Part shown: piece after piece, positions 53,108 to 63,335 of the stretch
Numbering within the stretch: position 1 is the stretch's first letter
How the letters are laid out: the number at the start of each line of letters is the position of its first letter
Source of the DNA: Zhengitettix transpicula
Taxonomy: Eukaryota; Arthropoda; Insecta; Orthoptera; Tetrigidae
Reading direction: 5' to 3'
Length of the DNA: 64,000 nt
Assembly (NCBI GenBank): GCA_037074705.1
Contig: CM073594.1
Coordinates: forward strand, 72,526,509 to 72,590,508
Made by a program: the position numbers and the translations under genes
Notes under the pieces: generated by a model
The model's database searches: none
Told to the model about the DNA's origin: nothing
Seen by the model: the letters and a program-made list of their open reading frames with translations, nothing else

Positions 53108-53647
53108 TTATTTAACAAACCGCTCGGAAGATCTGCCGCTATTAATTTGTTTTATCTTTAAGACGATTTGTGTAACGTAATTGTCATTCGTTGGCGTTCC
53201 AGGCAACCTCGAGGATTTTATTTTAAATGAACCGTGGAATCGTACAGCGGTAAAAATTATGATTATAGTAGACGTTGATTCTGAGTTGCGTTCCTGATCA
53301 GACAGACGCTTGAATCGTGCAGACATGGACGATATAATTACATATATATTTCTTTTTTTCGCCCTCGTCGGGAGAAATGGGAGACAAAGCATCATCAGCC
53401 GCTTGCAGGTGAAAGCGCATCTCGCAGTGACAAGGTCAACACTGCGCGCTATCGCTCGCTCCCGGGACTCCTTCAGGACCTGGAACAGATCCCGAGGGAC
53501 TCGTAGCGTTGCAGTGAAAACTTTGCGGCGGCCATCCAATGCGCTCGTCGCCATTTCTTCCAACAACGTCCAAGAGTCAATATTTGGCGCATTCCTCATG
53601 CAGCTGGCAGACTGAGAAATCCTTGCAACAACCCAAACACCACGCAC
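53108..53647 (-). CDS. Hypothetical open frame, possible exon
   Basis: The longest open frame outside the transposon on either strand that is not low-complexity (179 codons). Its N-terminal half (about 53360-53647) is GC- and CpG-rich with balanced amino-acid use, for example EEMATSALDGRRKVFTATLR and FQVLKESRERAIARSVDLVT. The last third becomes AT-rich and less protein-like. A second possible start is the internal ATG in a good context (GAAGAAATGGCG). An overlapping 101-codon frame lies on the other strand, so strand is uncertain. I recognise no domain. It may be an exon within a CpG-rich 5' region, or chance. Confidence 0.25.
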   Translation of the reverse strand: MRGVWVVARISQSASCMRNAPNIDSWTLLEEMATSALDGRRKVFTATLRVPRDLFQVLKESRERAIARSVDLVTARCAFTCKRLMMLCLPFLPTRAKKRNIYVIISSMSARFKRLSDQERNSESTSTIIIIFTAVRFHGSFKIKSSRLPGTPTNDNYVTQIVLKIKQINSGRSSERFVK

Positions 53648-53779
53648 ACACGGAGACGCTGAATCCTCAAGGCGACAGAACCACCACGAGGCAGGGATTG
53701 TCCACGGTCACCTTCTTCCGAGGCTGCAGCAGGGAACATGGCGACATCACGTCAGCATACTTTTGAAATTTTGGTTCGA

Positions 53780-54727
53780 ATCATGATTAAAATAGAAAGG
53801 TTAATTAAATGATATCAATTAACAAAATTTATTAAGATTAAAAAAACTTTTAATTTGCCAAAGATTATTTCAACAGGTGTTCATTTAGTTTTACAAATGA
53901 TTTTCCCTAGGTTGGCACGCCGAATTCAATTATCTCAAAATTTACAAAACAATTATTTTTAGTTTATAATTTGTGGTAATTTCAAGGTAAAATACAATCT
54001 TTTATATTTCACAAACAATCAAATTTAGTAACTCTTCTTCTCATGTTCTTTACTGGGTTTAATAAGTAAGAACAATCAAAAACTTTAAATTAAATAATTA
54101 ACAATTCAACCAAATTGAAACTAACGGAATACGAACAAAATGAAAAGAACCGAAATCTGACTAATACCCTTAATTACCGTTTACAGAATTTAATTATTTT
54201 GGTTTGAACTTACAACTGTCCTGCTGGTACCAGACTTATTTTTGAAGCTCGGGGACACAATTCACTAAAAAGGCCATTAATCACTGATTCTACACTTGAT
54301 CAAAGCACACGGTTGTAGTTCTTGTATTATTCCTCCGGTCAACAGTCGGACGTATTATTTCAATGCCTTTCTACGGAAAATGTTATTTCAGAACGCGTAT
54401 ATATCTGAACGTGGCGCTAAACTTTTGTTTCAGCTTTTCAGGTTTTTTTATAACTTGTACCTCCGTCAAGACCTTTTTACTTAGATTTTTAAAACATATA
54501 AGTCTCTCAGTTGAATTTCTATGCTTGGACCACGCTGTTCGTACTATTAAATTCTGCTCCCTCTCTCGACCATAAGATTCGCCAGACTGCAACCAACTGA
54601 CCTTCCGTACAATGCGCGCAGTTCACAACAAAGCTAGTCTATGTTTTTCATTGTCGTCTTTGAGATCGGTGCCGCTAACAATTCATTATAATTTAAACAA
54701 TTAATGGCCTCCTTAATTAATATTACA
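53780..54727 (-). mobile_element. LTR-like repeat, copy E (reverse orientation)
   Basis: The start is diverged (about 53780). The copy contains TACTGGGTTTAATAAG, CCGAAATCTGAC..TACCGTTTACAGA and CTGGTACCAG at 54224-54233, with the reverse complement of GTAAGT at 54208-54213, 10 nt away. CACTGATTCTACACTTGATC, a GCGCGC block and AACAATTAATGGCC..ATTACA follow. The right flank is ATATATAT. Confidence 0.65.
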
Positions 54728-54879
54728 ATATATATATAAACTCTTAAATTATTAAACTTAACTTATTCAGGGTCAGTTCATTTTAATATACAGCAGGGCA
54801 GGCTTTATAAAAAAAACTCAGTCTCGTTCAGTTAATTTATTTACTTATGGATAATGTACATTTTTTTTTAAAAAAAAAA

Positions 54880-55739
54880 CTTTTAATTATTGGCGGCGTA
54901 ACTTTGAGGCCACAGCAAGACAGCAGAGACTATACAGAGACTATATCGCTACAGCGATTGTTGTCGGCAAAGCGTATATAAGACATTCATAACTTTAACG
55001 GATCACTGTTTGTTTAGAGCGACTGACCATGGCAGTCATGGCGAGAGTCTGTTGTGGCGAACCGGCCAATGGTGGCCGAATTCAGCAAAGTATAAGGTTA
55101 TGTATTAAATGGATTTTCCACAGCAAAACTGAGTGTGATGATACGTACGACAGTAAAGTAGAAATGCGCCGAAAGTGTTGTAAACTGAGACGATAACCAC
55201 GAGTGCACAAACGAAAGCAGCTCTGAAAAAGCATGGTATGTAAAAACGTAATTTTGTAAACCGTCACGTAAATATCATTTACCGTCATATTTCTACAGTT
55301 TTCACAGATTTCTAGATTTATCATATTTCTTGTTGTTCGATTCTTGGCATAAAATTTTGTTATTGTAAATTAAATTCAAATTTTTCTTTTTTAACTTTGG
55401 TTAACATTGCAAATCACTGTATTTATCAGCGGCCCTGATGTTTTTGATTTTCATTAAAGCTGAGGCATTTATTTCAAAACAATAAAATGTAAAGAATTCG
55501 ACGTAAATCGAAATTGTAAATTAAATAATCTTTTATTAAATTTGGTTTAATTTCAACTTAAATCCCTGTAAACATTCTTACATTGTTTTATTTAATTTGT
55601 GCATACCACATAATTTGTTTCCAAAGCGTATTTACTTTGTTAACTTCACTATTAATTTTCCTTTTATATTTTGAACACCACGTAATTTGGCACACAACGT
55701 GTTAACATATTTGTTTGTTAGTGTATTTTGTATATTACA
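54880..55739 (+). mobile_element. LTR-like repeat, divergent copy G (forward orientation) with TATA box and splice donor
   Basis: Homologous to copy H (61590-62462). Shared landmarks are TAATTATTGGCGGCGTAACTTTGA, a TATATAAG box at 54975-54982 preceded by GTCGGCAAAGCG, GGCCGAATTCAG and TTTTCCACAG. AGCAGCTCTGAAAAAGC then leads into ATG|GTATGT (donor GT at 55236), followed by TTTTGTAAACC(G/T)TCACGTAAATAT and GCGGCCCTG. The end GTATATTACA abuts an AT run. It lies between copies E and F, which run the other way. The 5' edge is approximate. Confidence 0.6.
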
Positions 55740-55910
55740 ATATATATATTAAATGTAATAAACAAGAAAGATTTAATTTAGTTAGCGCCACGTTTAGGAA
55801 GCCATAAATGTAATAAACACCTTAATAGAGTTCATTAAATAAATCAAATAACGCAAAAAAATTAATTTAAATTGGAATGATAGTTAGTCACATGTTGAAG
55901 ACGTCAAATA

Positions 55911-56888
55911 TGTAATGATTAAAAAGGTGGTCTTAAATCATTAAAATAATTAACAAAATTAATTTAAGATTTAAATTAAAAAAAATATTATTACTGATAA
56001 TTTTACATTGTATAAGATCTATTTTGCACGGCGAATTTAATCCAGTTAACAACAAATACTTTAATTTTTCATTTATTAATTCGTGGCATTTTATGAAAAT
56101 ACAGTTCTTATATCATTACAATCAAATACGTCGATTCTCTATATCTCAGGGTCATAACTGGGTTTGATAATAAACACTCCAATTAAAACATTAACAATAC
56201 AATTCATTGAAGTTAAAGGAATACAAAATTAAAATACTAGAAACAAAAGAAAACGAATGAAAAGAAAACGCGAACGAAATCTGACTATACCCTTTAATTA
56301 TCGTTTACAATTATTAATAATTGTCTTGTACTCACGACAGTACTTCTGGTACCAGTTTGGATTCTTCTTGCTTGCATTTAACTTTCACTAAACAGACCAT
56401 TCATTACTCACTGATTCTACACTTTAGAATTTGAATACACGTGGTCGTTGCCCTCTCGTGTCTCTGCTATCCGGAAATCTGGATTAGTCCACCCTCATCC
56501 GGTTGCTGGATGTAGATTTCCTCAAAGTCTCTCGATGCGACAATTAGTTCAATTTGGGCAGCAAATACTTCTGCTTCCAAATTGCGATTTTATGTGTCTC
56601 TCCGCCAAGCTGCTAACTCGCGTTTTATATAAACTATCATATCTCGCCGTTGGACCTCCTACATAACACTATTCATGCTTTTAGGTTAGCAACTTTTTAC
56701 TGTGTTATTACTTTATGTGGGCCGTTCTGTCTCGTATCCCCGTGCAGACTGACTGTTCTCCAAGCGCGCGGTTTTTCAGTTTCCATTGTTAAACAAATGA
56801 AAAACCCGCCTTGATTGTCGCCTTTACGCATTCGTACCGTTAACAATTTAATTATTAAAAACAATTAATAGCCTGTTTAATTGGTATT

Positions 56889-56891
<3 letters not shown>
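55911..56891 (-). mobile_element. LTR-like repeat, copy F (reverse orientation)
   Basis: Begins TGTAATGATTAAAAAGGTGG and ends GGTATTACA against a TA microsatellite. It contains ATATCTCAGGGTCATAACTG followed by GGTTTGATAAT, and CGAAATCTGACTATACCC. CTGGTACCAG is at 56346-56355, with the reverse complement of GTGAGT at 56330-56335, 10 nt away. CACTGATTCTACACTTTAGA and a GCGCGCGG block follow. A 72-codon frame inside is not supported. Confidence 0.68.
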
Positions 56892-56943
<52 letters not shown>

Positions 56944-56954
56944 GTGTGTGTGTG
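56892..56954. repeat. (AT)n followed by (TG)n microsatellite
   Basis: A pure AT run to about 56939 followed by seven TG units. It abuts the end of LTR-like copy F. Confidence 0.95.
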
Positions 56955-57195
56955 TTTTTAAATGATGAAACGTTTCTTGTGCCGTCCTGAAATCTGTTAC
57001 TCCAGCTTTTATTGGTTGAAAAAATCATTTGAACCACTTACATATAATTATCCTCTTGTTTTTTTTTGTCGAGACAGAGTCGCCCAGAACTAATCTCATT
57101 TAATCCTCCTCCTTTCGCTGCTTTCTTTTTGATAGTTGGTTCTCCAGTTTTCTGGTTTGCAGTGTTCTTTTCCTACTAGTATTTTTTTTTGTTAT

Positions 57196-57488
57196 GGAGA
57201 TTAGCCACCGAGGCCCATCCACGTGCTGGCAACTCCCCTCTCATAGCACAGGAAGGATTTGAAAGTGAGGGCTGCGAAAAAGTAGAGTCCCCGGGCTAAA
57301 GTTTAAGGATCTAACTTTCTGGCATCCCTCTCAAAAGGGAAAATCCCTTAGAGAAACGTGCATCAGATAGTTCGGGCTCTTTGTACTTGCCCCACCCAGT
57401 TCCTGACTGGACTGGGGACGCAGCATTCACTTCTCCTTGCCTCGACTAGTTCAGGAGGCAGCTGGCCGATTATTCCAATAGTTAAAGC
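57196..57488 (+). repeat. GGGAAAACC-family repeat, copy 2
   Basis: GC-richer than surroundings. It shares CCACGTG.TGGCAACTCCCCT, GGATTTGAAAG.GAGGG, CCCCGGGCTA.AGTTTAAGGAT, GGGAAAA.CC, CTCGACTAGTTCAGGAGGCA and CAGCTGGCCGA with copy 4. There is no pol III box and no coding sequence; the type of element is unknown to me. Confidence 0.75.
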
Positions 57489-58189
57489 TACATGATGGTT
57501 CACACTTTGTGTTATTAATTAATTTATTTACCTCAATTAAGTATAAACTTCGTAGCAGTTATAGTTATATATGCAATTTTATATATAGATTTAAAATTAA
57601 ATTAAACTATTACAAAGGAACCTATGCGATATAAAATTATTATTTAAAAACCCTCAACTCACTCTAATAACGCTACATAATTCTTAATATTACATTTGCT
57701 TTAGAATGAATGGAAAACATTTACAGCTATTTCAACTCACAGCATTTCACAATTACAGTTATTAAATACTTATTACTTGCTCAGTTGTCTTACAGCACCT
57801 TATAGCACGAAAGGTATTCATTCTCAACTCAGACACAGGGTCCCCCTGTTTGTGTAGTTATAAATGCCAATATGATACACAGTAAAAAAAACGTTCAGTT
57901 AAGTATCATCAGTCAGGACGTTGGCTCCAGTAATTCAGACAATGAAGGAAAAATAATAATTTTCATAGTTGCAAGAAAAAAGGGAAAATAATACGACATT
58001 TATGATAACTTTACTGCGAAAAAGATTGATGTGTAATGTTTGCTTGAATGTGCAACGTTAATGAGGTGTCACCTGACTCCAAATAAATCAGGGAACGTTT
58101 GTGGACGAAACAAGAATATCATCGAAGCGTTTGAAGTTAATATCCCGTTTTGAAGTCCGCTGTTCTCCATAAAATGATTCCAGATATCT
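57489..58189. other. AT-rich sequence, no gene recognised
   Basis: Nothing supported. Confidence 0.4.
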
Positions 58190-59947
58190 TTGGATGAAGG
58201 TTTGACTCATTCCGTGCTATATTTAGTTATTTTCGTAGATTGTGACTGGAAACGAGATGAAAGATTGCTCCAGCCTGAGGATCGGCGTTGTGCGAGCTCC
58301 AGATTGATGAAAAGGAAAGTGAGTGAGATGAGAGCTAGCGGCAACGTTGCCCAGGTAAATGAGCGAGAGAAGTGGGTCAGTGGCCATTCGCCTTATCTGG
58401 GAAGCGAGACAGACTATCAGTCCACCAGCCAAGGTCACGCAACATTCATGGCTCCTCAGATTCTCAATCTCCAAACAAACAAAATCAAACTGAATCTCCC
58501 TCAAGTCACGAGAATCTTCAGTGTCCAGCCAGACATACACCCAAAAATCTTCCGGTTTCAATTTCTAGATGATCAAATGCCTATTGTGTTCAGTCTTCCA
58601 TGATCTTTGATAAGGGTGCAATCGTTTTGCTTTCCAATGAGCTTTCTCAACCCCTTCTGGATCTTTCATCATGCTACTGTCAACATCTTTATATTTTATG
58701 TTAATGACCAGACAGAATGGTATTTTATTCCTCTCTTTTTAACAATAGTTGATTAATTTTCTGGATGATGAAGGTTGTTGTGGTTTGACGGTCAGGATAT
58801 CCTATAAGACAAAGCTTCATTGAAAGCCTTCCTTCTATTCTGCCTGTTGTGGTTTTTCCCCGGGTGTCTGATCCGAATTTCTACGAATCGTGGCTGTTTC
58901 TTGATAGTTATTAAGTTGTTCGGTTACTCACTACAGATCGTAACTACAGAAGGAAACTAGGTTTGATCATCAGCAAGGAACTACATGATGAAGAAACAAA
59001 AATTCTCGCTGACTGGACAACTTAATGAGTATAGAGAAAGAGCCAAACTTCGTAGAAATAAGAATGTGCTACCCGCTACACGCTTGATAATCCATAAACT
59101 GAGACATAGGGGAAAAATGCCTTACAGAGTGGACACAATTCGTAGCAATGCCGATCAGATACGCAGGAAATAGCCACAACAAGGAAGGATTTCAATGAAG
59201 CTCCGTCATATAGGACACCCTTGAACCACAAAACAATACATTGACAGCCGAAGGATTAAAGATCTAGAATTAAAGATCACTGGAAAGCATAATGAAAAGA
59301 CATCGCGCTTCATCAAGATCCTGGAATACTTTCACGTTTATAAATTGAAGCCTGGAATAATTAAAAGGAAGCTAGGATGATGGAAGGAAGAAGCAAGGGT
59401 GATGGAAGGAAGAAACAAACCTTACTCAAGGAAAGACTCCAGAGGAACTGAAGCGGAACCTTGCCTGCCTCAGCGTCTCAATGGAAGGTTTACAGGACCT
59501 GCAGACAGAAATAAGAAAGGCTAAGAAATTAACTGGAAAGAGACGAAAGTGGAGAGATAATAATAGTCTCGACTCTCGATGAAATGAAGAAAGCCAAAAA
59601 GCGATACGATTGATCAAAATGGACATAGAGAAACAAAAATTTGCCTGACAGAACAACAGGACTGGTCACCAAGACTGGAAAGACGCTTGATAACCAAGAT
59701 AGTGGAGTAAATGAAGAGAAGGGAAGAAGTCAAGGGGCAACAAAAAATCTGACTGAATAGACACACGAATAAAAAAAGGTCTGACGAAAGGAAAGAAAGA
59801 AAATCAACCATCAAAACCTGGCTATCTGGCCACCACGTCAAAAATAATAATATTTTTTTAGGTTAGCAGTGACTAATATAAAGGAATAAAGACATTTAAT
59901 TCTGGTTAGTTGAATCGAAGACGAAGAAGGTGTAGGCTATATATAGG
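58190..59947. other. Unassigned; 137-codon frame and a purine-rich segment
   Basis: 58190-58603 (plus) is a 137-codon frame with overlapping frames on both strands and no recognisable domain. From about 58980 to 59830 the plus strand is rich in A and G. It has short lysine- and arginine-rich frames (58985-59173 starts MMKKQKFSLTGQLNEYRERA) that may be decayed coding DNA of an unknown element. Confidence 0.25.
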
Positions 59948-60119
59948 ATAATCCACATAGTGGCATCTCCCCTCTTATAGTATAGGAAAATAACGGAAAG
60001 GGGGATGCGAAAGGGTAGATTAAGGTAGCCAAGGGTTAACCCCCCCCCCCCCCCGGGCAATAGTTTAAGGAACCTACCCGGCATACGTTTAAAAGTGATC
60101 CAAGACAAACCCTATAAAA
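59948..60119 (+). repeat. GGGAAAACC-family repeat, copy 3 (5' part only)
   Basis: Aligns with the first half of copy 4: TAATCCACAT.GTGGCA.CTCCCCT, GGGGATGCG.AAGGGTAGA and AAGGTA.CCAAGGGTTAAC, then a C-run and AGTTTAAGGA.CCTACCCGGCAT. It lies 23 bp upstream of copy 4 in the same orientation. Confidence 0.8.
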
Positions 60120-60142
60120 CCTGAATCATTTTTTTTAGAGCA

Positions 60143-60458
60143 ACAGGCTACATGAGGGTAATCCACATGGTGGCAACTCCCCTTTAATAGCATAGGAAGC
60201 GATTTGAAAGAGGGGATGCGGAAGGGTAGAGGAAGGTATCCAAGGGTTAACTAGGGCCCCCGGGCTATAGTTTAAGGATCCTACCCGGCATTCGCCTAAA
60301 GTAGTGCAGGGAAAACCCTAGAAAAACCTGCATCAGGTAGGTCGGGCATTGGGTACTTGTCTCACGCCCTTCCGATAGCAGGAGAAGAGTTTGCTGTGGG
60401 GTCGCAGTATTCCCTTCTCCGTACCTCGACCAGTTTGGAGGCAGCTGGCCGACTGTTT
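60143..60458 (+). repeat. GGGAAAACC-family repeat, copy 4 (most complete)
   Basis: Contains every block seen in the other copies, in order: GTGGCAACTCCCCT, GATTTGAAAGAGGGGATGCG, CCCCCGGGCTATAGTTTAAG, GCAGGGAAAACCCTAGAAAA, AGGTAGGTCGGGC, a CTTCTCCGTACCTCGACCAG block and GGAGGCAGCTGGCCGACTG. It is probably a nonautonomous element; termini and duplication were not resolved. Confidence 0.8.
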
Positions 60459-60639
60459 AACGTAATTTTTTAGCACCCACACTTTTACATGCTTTGATTG
60501 ATGTTCGGACCCCATTGGCTTAGTGATTGGTCAGCCACACTTCTATCGCATATCTTGCGAAATCCAGATGTTTAGTCTCATAAAAGTCCCAGAGTTGGAT
60601 GAGCATCACGATGGAATGAATTGAAGGGTGCATTGCTTT

Positions 60640-61140
60640 TTTCCTCTCTTTGATTTGACGAGCCGGGCTTGAACATTCGCGCGGAGACCGTAATATGGGA
60701 ATAAGAAGAGGAAGAAGGACGTGGGAAGTCGCTTGTTCAAATATGACTGAAGCAGGAGAGCAAGACAATGGCGGCGGCAGTAAACCAGGACCCGCCATAT
60801 AAACGTAGACGTTATTTAGCGAAAAGAGTCGTAAAGCCGCGCGCACACTCGTATAAATAATTCGATGATAGTTTGATGTCAGGCTGTAAACATCAACGCA
60901 AATCGGAGGAAGAATTTCGGGGGATTTATATTATTGCCTCCTGATCGCGGCGACCTTCTCACTCTATCTCTCTTTTTTTCTTCCGCAACATTGTAGTAAT
61001 GGCGTCTCTCGCCGGACTGAATGGGAAAGGAGAGTTCCATTTCGGCCTTTCCGGACGCGGCGTTGTCGTCGTAAATGTCGTTGCCCTGACAGCCAGCTGT
61101 AAAACAACCAGAGAGTCTGCCTCGCCGAGGTGTCACAAAG
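60640..61140. promoter_or_regulatory. CpG-rich island with possible exons
   Basis: Dense in CpG compared with its AT-rich neighbours. On the plus strand an ATG in good context (CAAGACAATGGCG, 60768) opens a 30-codon frame (MAAAVNQDPPYKRRRYLAKR...) with a basic cluster, ending at 60860. On the minus strand a frame at 60879-61136 has strongly GC-ending codons over QGNDIYDDNAASGKAEMELS. It sits after a TTGTTTTACAG acceptor-like site (about 61100) and before GA|GTGAGA. These could be two ends of a divergent promoter, or neither may be real. Confidence 0.35.
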
Positions 61141-61270
61141 CTCGCACTTTATAATCTTCTACCCTGGGAAAAAAAATAAAAACACACGCGACAGATTCCT
61201 TCAAGTGGTCGTCCAAAAATAAATTATTATGCTTTTTTTTATATAAACATAAGAGCAAAAAACGCTCCAG

Positions 61271-61540
61271 CCTTCCATTTCAGCTGAATGGAACCACAAT
61301 TCCTGACCGAACCATAGCGAAGACTTCTTCATACCATATTACTATATATTTTACGTCTTAATTGTCTGTTTAAATGGGCTACGATTTCACTTAACTATCA
61401 AACGTGCAGTTACCTGCTTAAGATAAAGGGAATTTCCAGCAATTATAATATCTGCGATGAAAAAGGTTAATAACAATTTCCGGATATTATAACATCTGTG
61501 ATGGAAGAGCTTAAGGCATTATAATATCTCTGTCAAATGT
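61271..61540 (+). repeat. Direct repeat pair K, member 1
   Basis: Shares with 63071-63335 CTTCCATTTCAGC.GAATGGAA, CACAATTCCTGAC, TTCTTCATACCATATTACTAT, GTTTAAATGGGCTAC, CACTTAACTATCAAACGTGC and AAGATAAAGGGAATTTCCAG, in the same order. Internally it carries a 45-50-bp sub-repeat (AATTTCC..ATTATAA.ATCTG.GATG). It lies about 50 bp before LTR-like copy H. Confidence 0.8.
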
Positions 61541-61589
61541 TCACTTTTTACACTCTAGAGATTAGAAATCAGTCATGAATTAATAAATT

Positions 61590-62462
61590 GTTTCGTTAAT
61601 TATTGGCGGCGTAACTTTGACTCGAGAGCATTGTAAAGAACGGCATTGTTTGGCGCGAGAATGCAGAGATTATAATGGTTGCTATGGTGTATTGTCGGAA
61701 AGGCATATAAGACGCTCAGAACTTAAACGGTGATCAGTTACTCAGATAATCAGCCTGTGTGTGTTTGGGAGCCTGCGGATATTCTCTGATATTCAGAGAG
61801 CATTGAGTGTTTTTGGATGTCTTGACCAAACAGTCAAAGTACAGTACAGTCAGAGAGCAGCGTGTGTTGTGAGAAACAGTCAGTCAAAGCTGGCCAAATT
61901 CAGTAATTAAAGACTAAACGTCATCAGCTTTTCTATTAAAGATTCTCCACAGTAGAAATAGAGCGTGACAATACGAATTCAGCGAAGAAGAAAGGCACCG
62001 AAAATAATGCAAAGTGTTGGGAAGTGAGACGAGAATAAAACCAGTGCTATGGTCTGTCAGTGAAATAGTGTTCTATATAAAAATTAAAATAAATCACATG
62101 TGCAAATACCTGAGCAGCTCAAAATAAATGGTATGTAAATCAAACTTTATTCTGTAAACCTTCACGTAAATATAGTTTACCCCCAAATTTCTATAACTTT
62201 TCAGATTTCTAATAGTTTTTGTTATGGATATAAAATTTTGTTTTTGTAAATTTAAATTAATTTTTATTGTCTTTATTAGTGGCCCGGTAAGCGGCCCTGG
62301 AAATTAATATTCTTATAAAATCAGTGGCATTAACTTAAAATATTAAAATGTAAATTCAACTAAAAGCAAACTTGTCAAATAAATAATTTTTGTTATCATT
62401 TAAAAATTTTAATTTCAACTTCCTTCCTTTATTATTTTAATAAATTGTATATTAATATATAT
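61590..62462 (+). mobile_element. LTR-like repeat, divergent copy H with TATA box and splice donor
   Basis: Homologous to copy G. It has TAATTATTGGCGGCGTAACTTTGA, CATATAAG at 61704-61711 after GTCGGAAAGG, and a region with TTCTCCACAG and GCACCGAAA. CTGAGCAGCTCAAAATAA then leads into ATG|GTATGT (donor GT at 62131), followed by CTGTAAACCTTCACGTAAAT and AAGCGGCCCTGG. It ends in an AT-rich run. Edges are approximate. Divergence from G suggests these two copies are old. Confidence 0.6.
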
Positions 62463-63070
62463 ATATAAACATTACAGCACCAACTAATTAATAATAAGCT
62501 TTGTCTATCCTAAATGAAATGGCTAGGAGTTGGTGAAAACTCGACTACGTAAGACATTAGAAATTTTAATAGACGAATTTAAAACTACTAAGGAAAATGT
62601 TGGTCTTAGTTTTAGCTTCTTTTCACAAATAAAGCAAAGAGAAATTCCTAACTCTAAATTAACAATCATTAAAAAACTCAGTCTGAAAATATCACAAAGT
62701 CCTAGTTAGGTGAGCCCGAACACTGTGGACGATCTTTTACTTTTAATTAAATTAGTAAATAGTCAAATACCAGACGATAATAAGTGTGCGGTAAATTAAA
62801 CACCACACAAGAACGTTTGTGCAAGCCTTGTTGCTTTCGTCAGGTGATTAAAAATTAGAGGCAAGAGCCGAAAGAACGCACAAAGTAGGTGATACTACTC
62901 CAAAAAAGGCAATTCGACAGACTCAAGTTTAGGATATAGTCATGGAAGACCATGATGACGCCATTTCTGGGTCGGAGAGTATGCCTCCCGCCGCTCGAGA
63001 GAAAATGAAGATTTTTTTTCTGTATCTTTCCGGGAATCTGTGCGTTTGTGACCTGGAAACATGGCTCAAT
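62463..63070. other. No gene recognised; one hammerhead-like motif
   Basis: The minus strand at 62815-62843 reads CTGACGA, a 17-nt segment with a GCAA/TTGC stem, then CAAAC. This matches the motif group except that GAAA is CAAA. The rest is AT-rich. Confidence 0.35.
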
Positions 63071-63335
63071 ACTTCCATTTCAGCGGAATAGAAACACAAT
63101 TCCTGACTGAAACGTAGCGTAGAGGCTTCTTCATACCATATTACTATAATTGTGTGTTTAAATGGGCTACTGTTTCACTTAACTATCAAACGTGCAGTTG
63201 CCTACTTAAGATAAAGGGAATTTCCAGCCATTATAATATATGTGATGGAAGAGGTTAAGAATTTTCAGACATTATGATGAAGGTGGTTAACAACAATTTC
63301 CAGGTGTTATGTCACCGACGGAAGAGGTTATGTAG
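63071..63335 (+). repeat. Direct repeat pair K, member 2
   Basis: Same order of blocks as 61271-61540, with small insertions in the sub-repeat part. The two members are 1.8 kb apart and flank LTR-like copy H. Confidence 0.8.
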
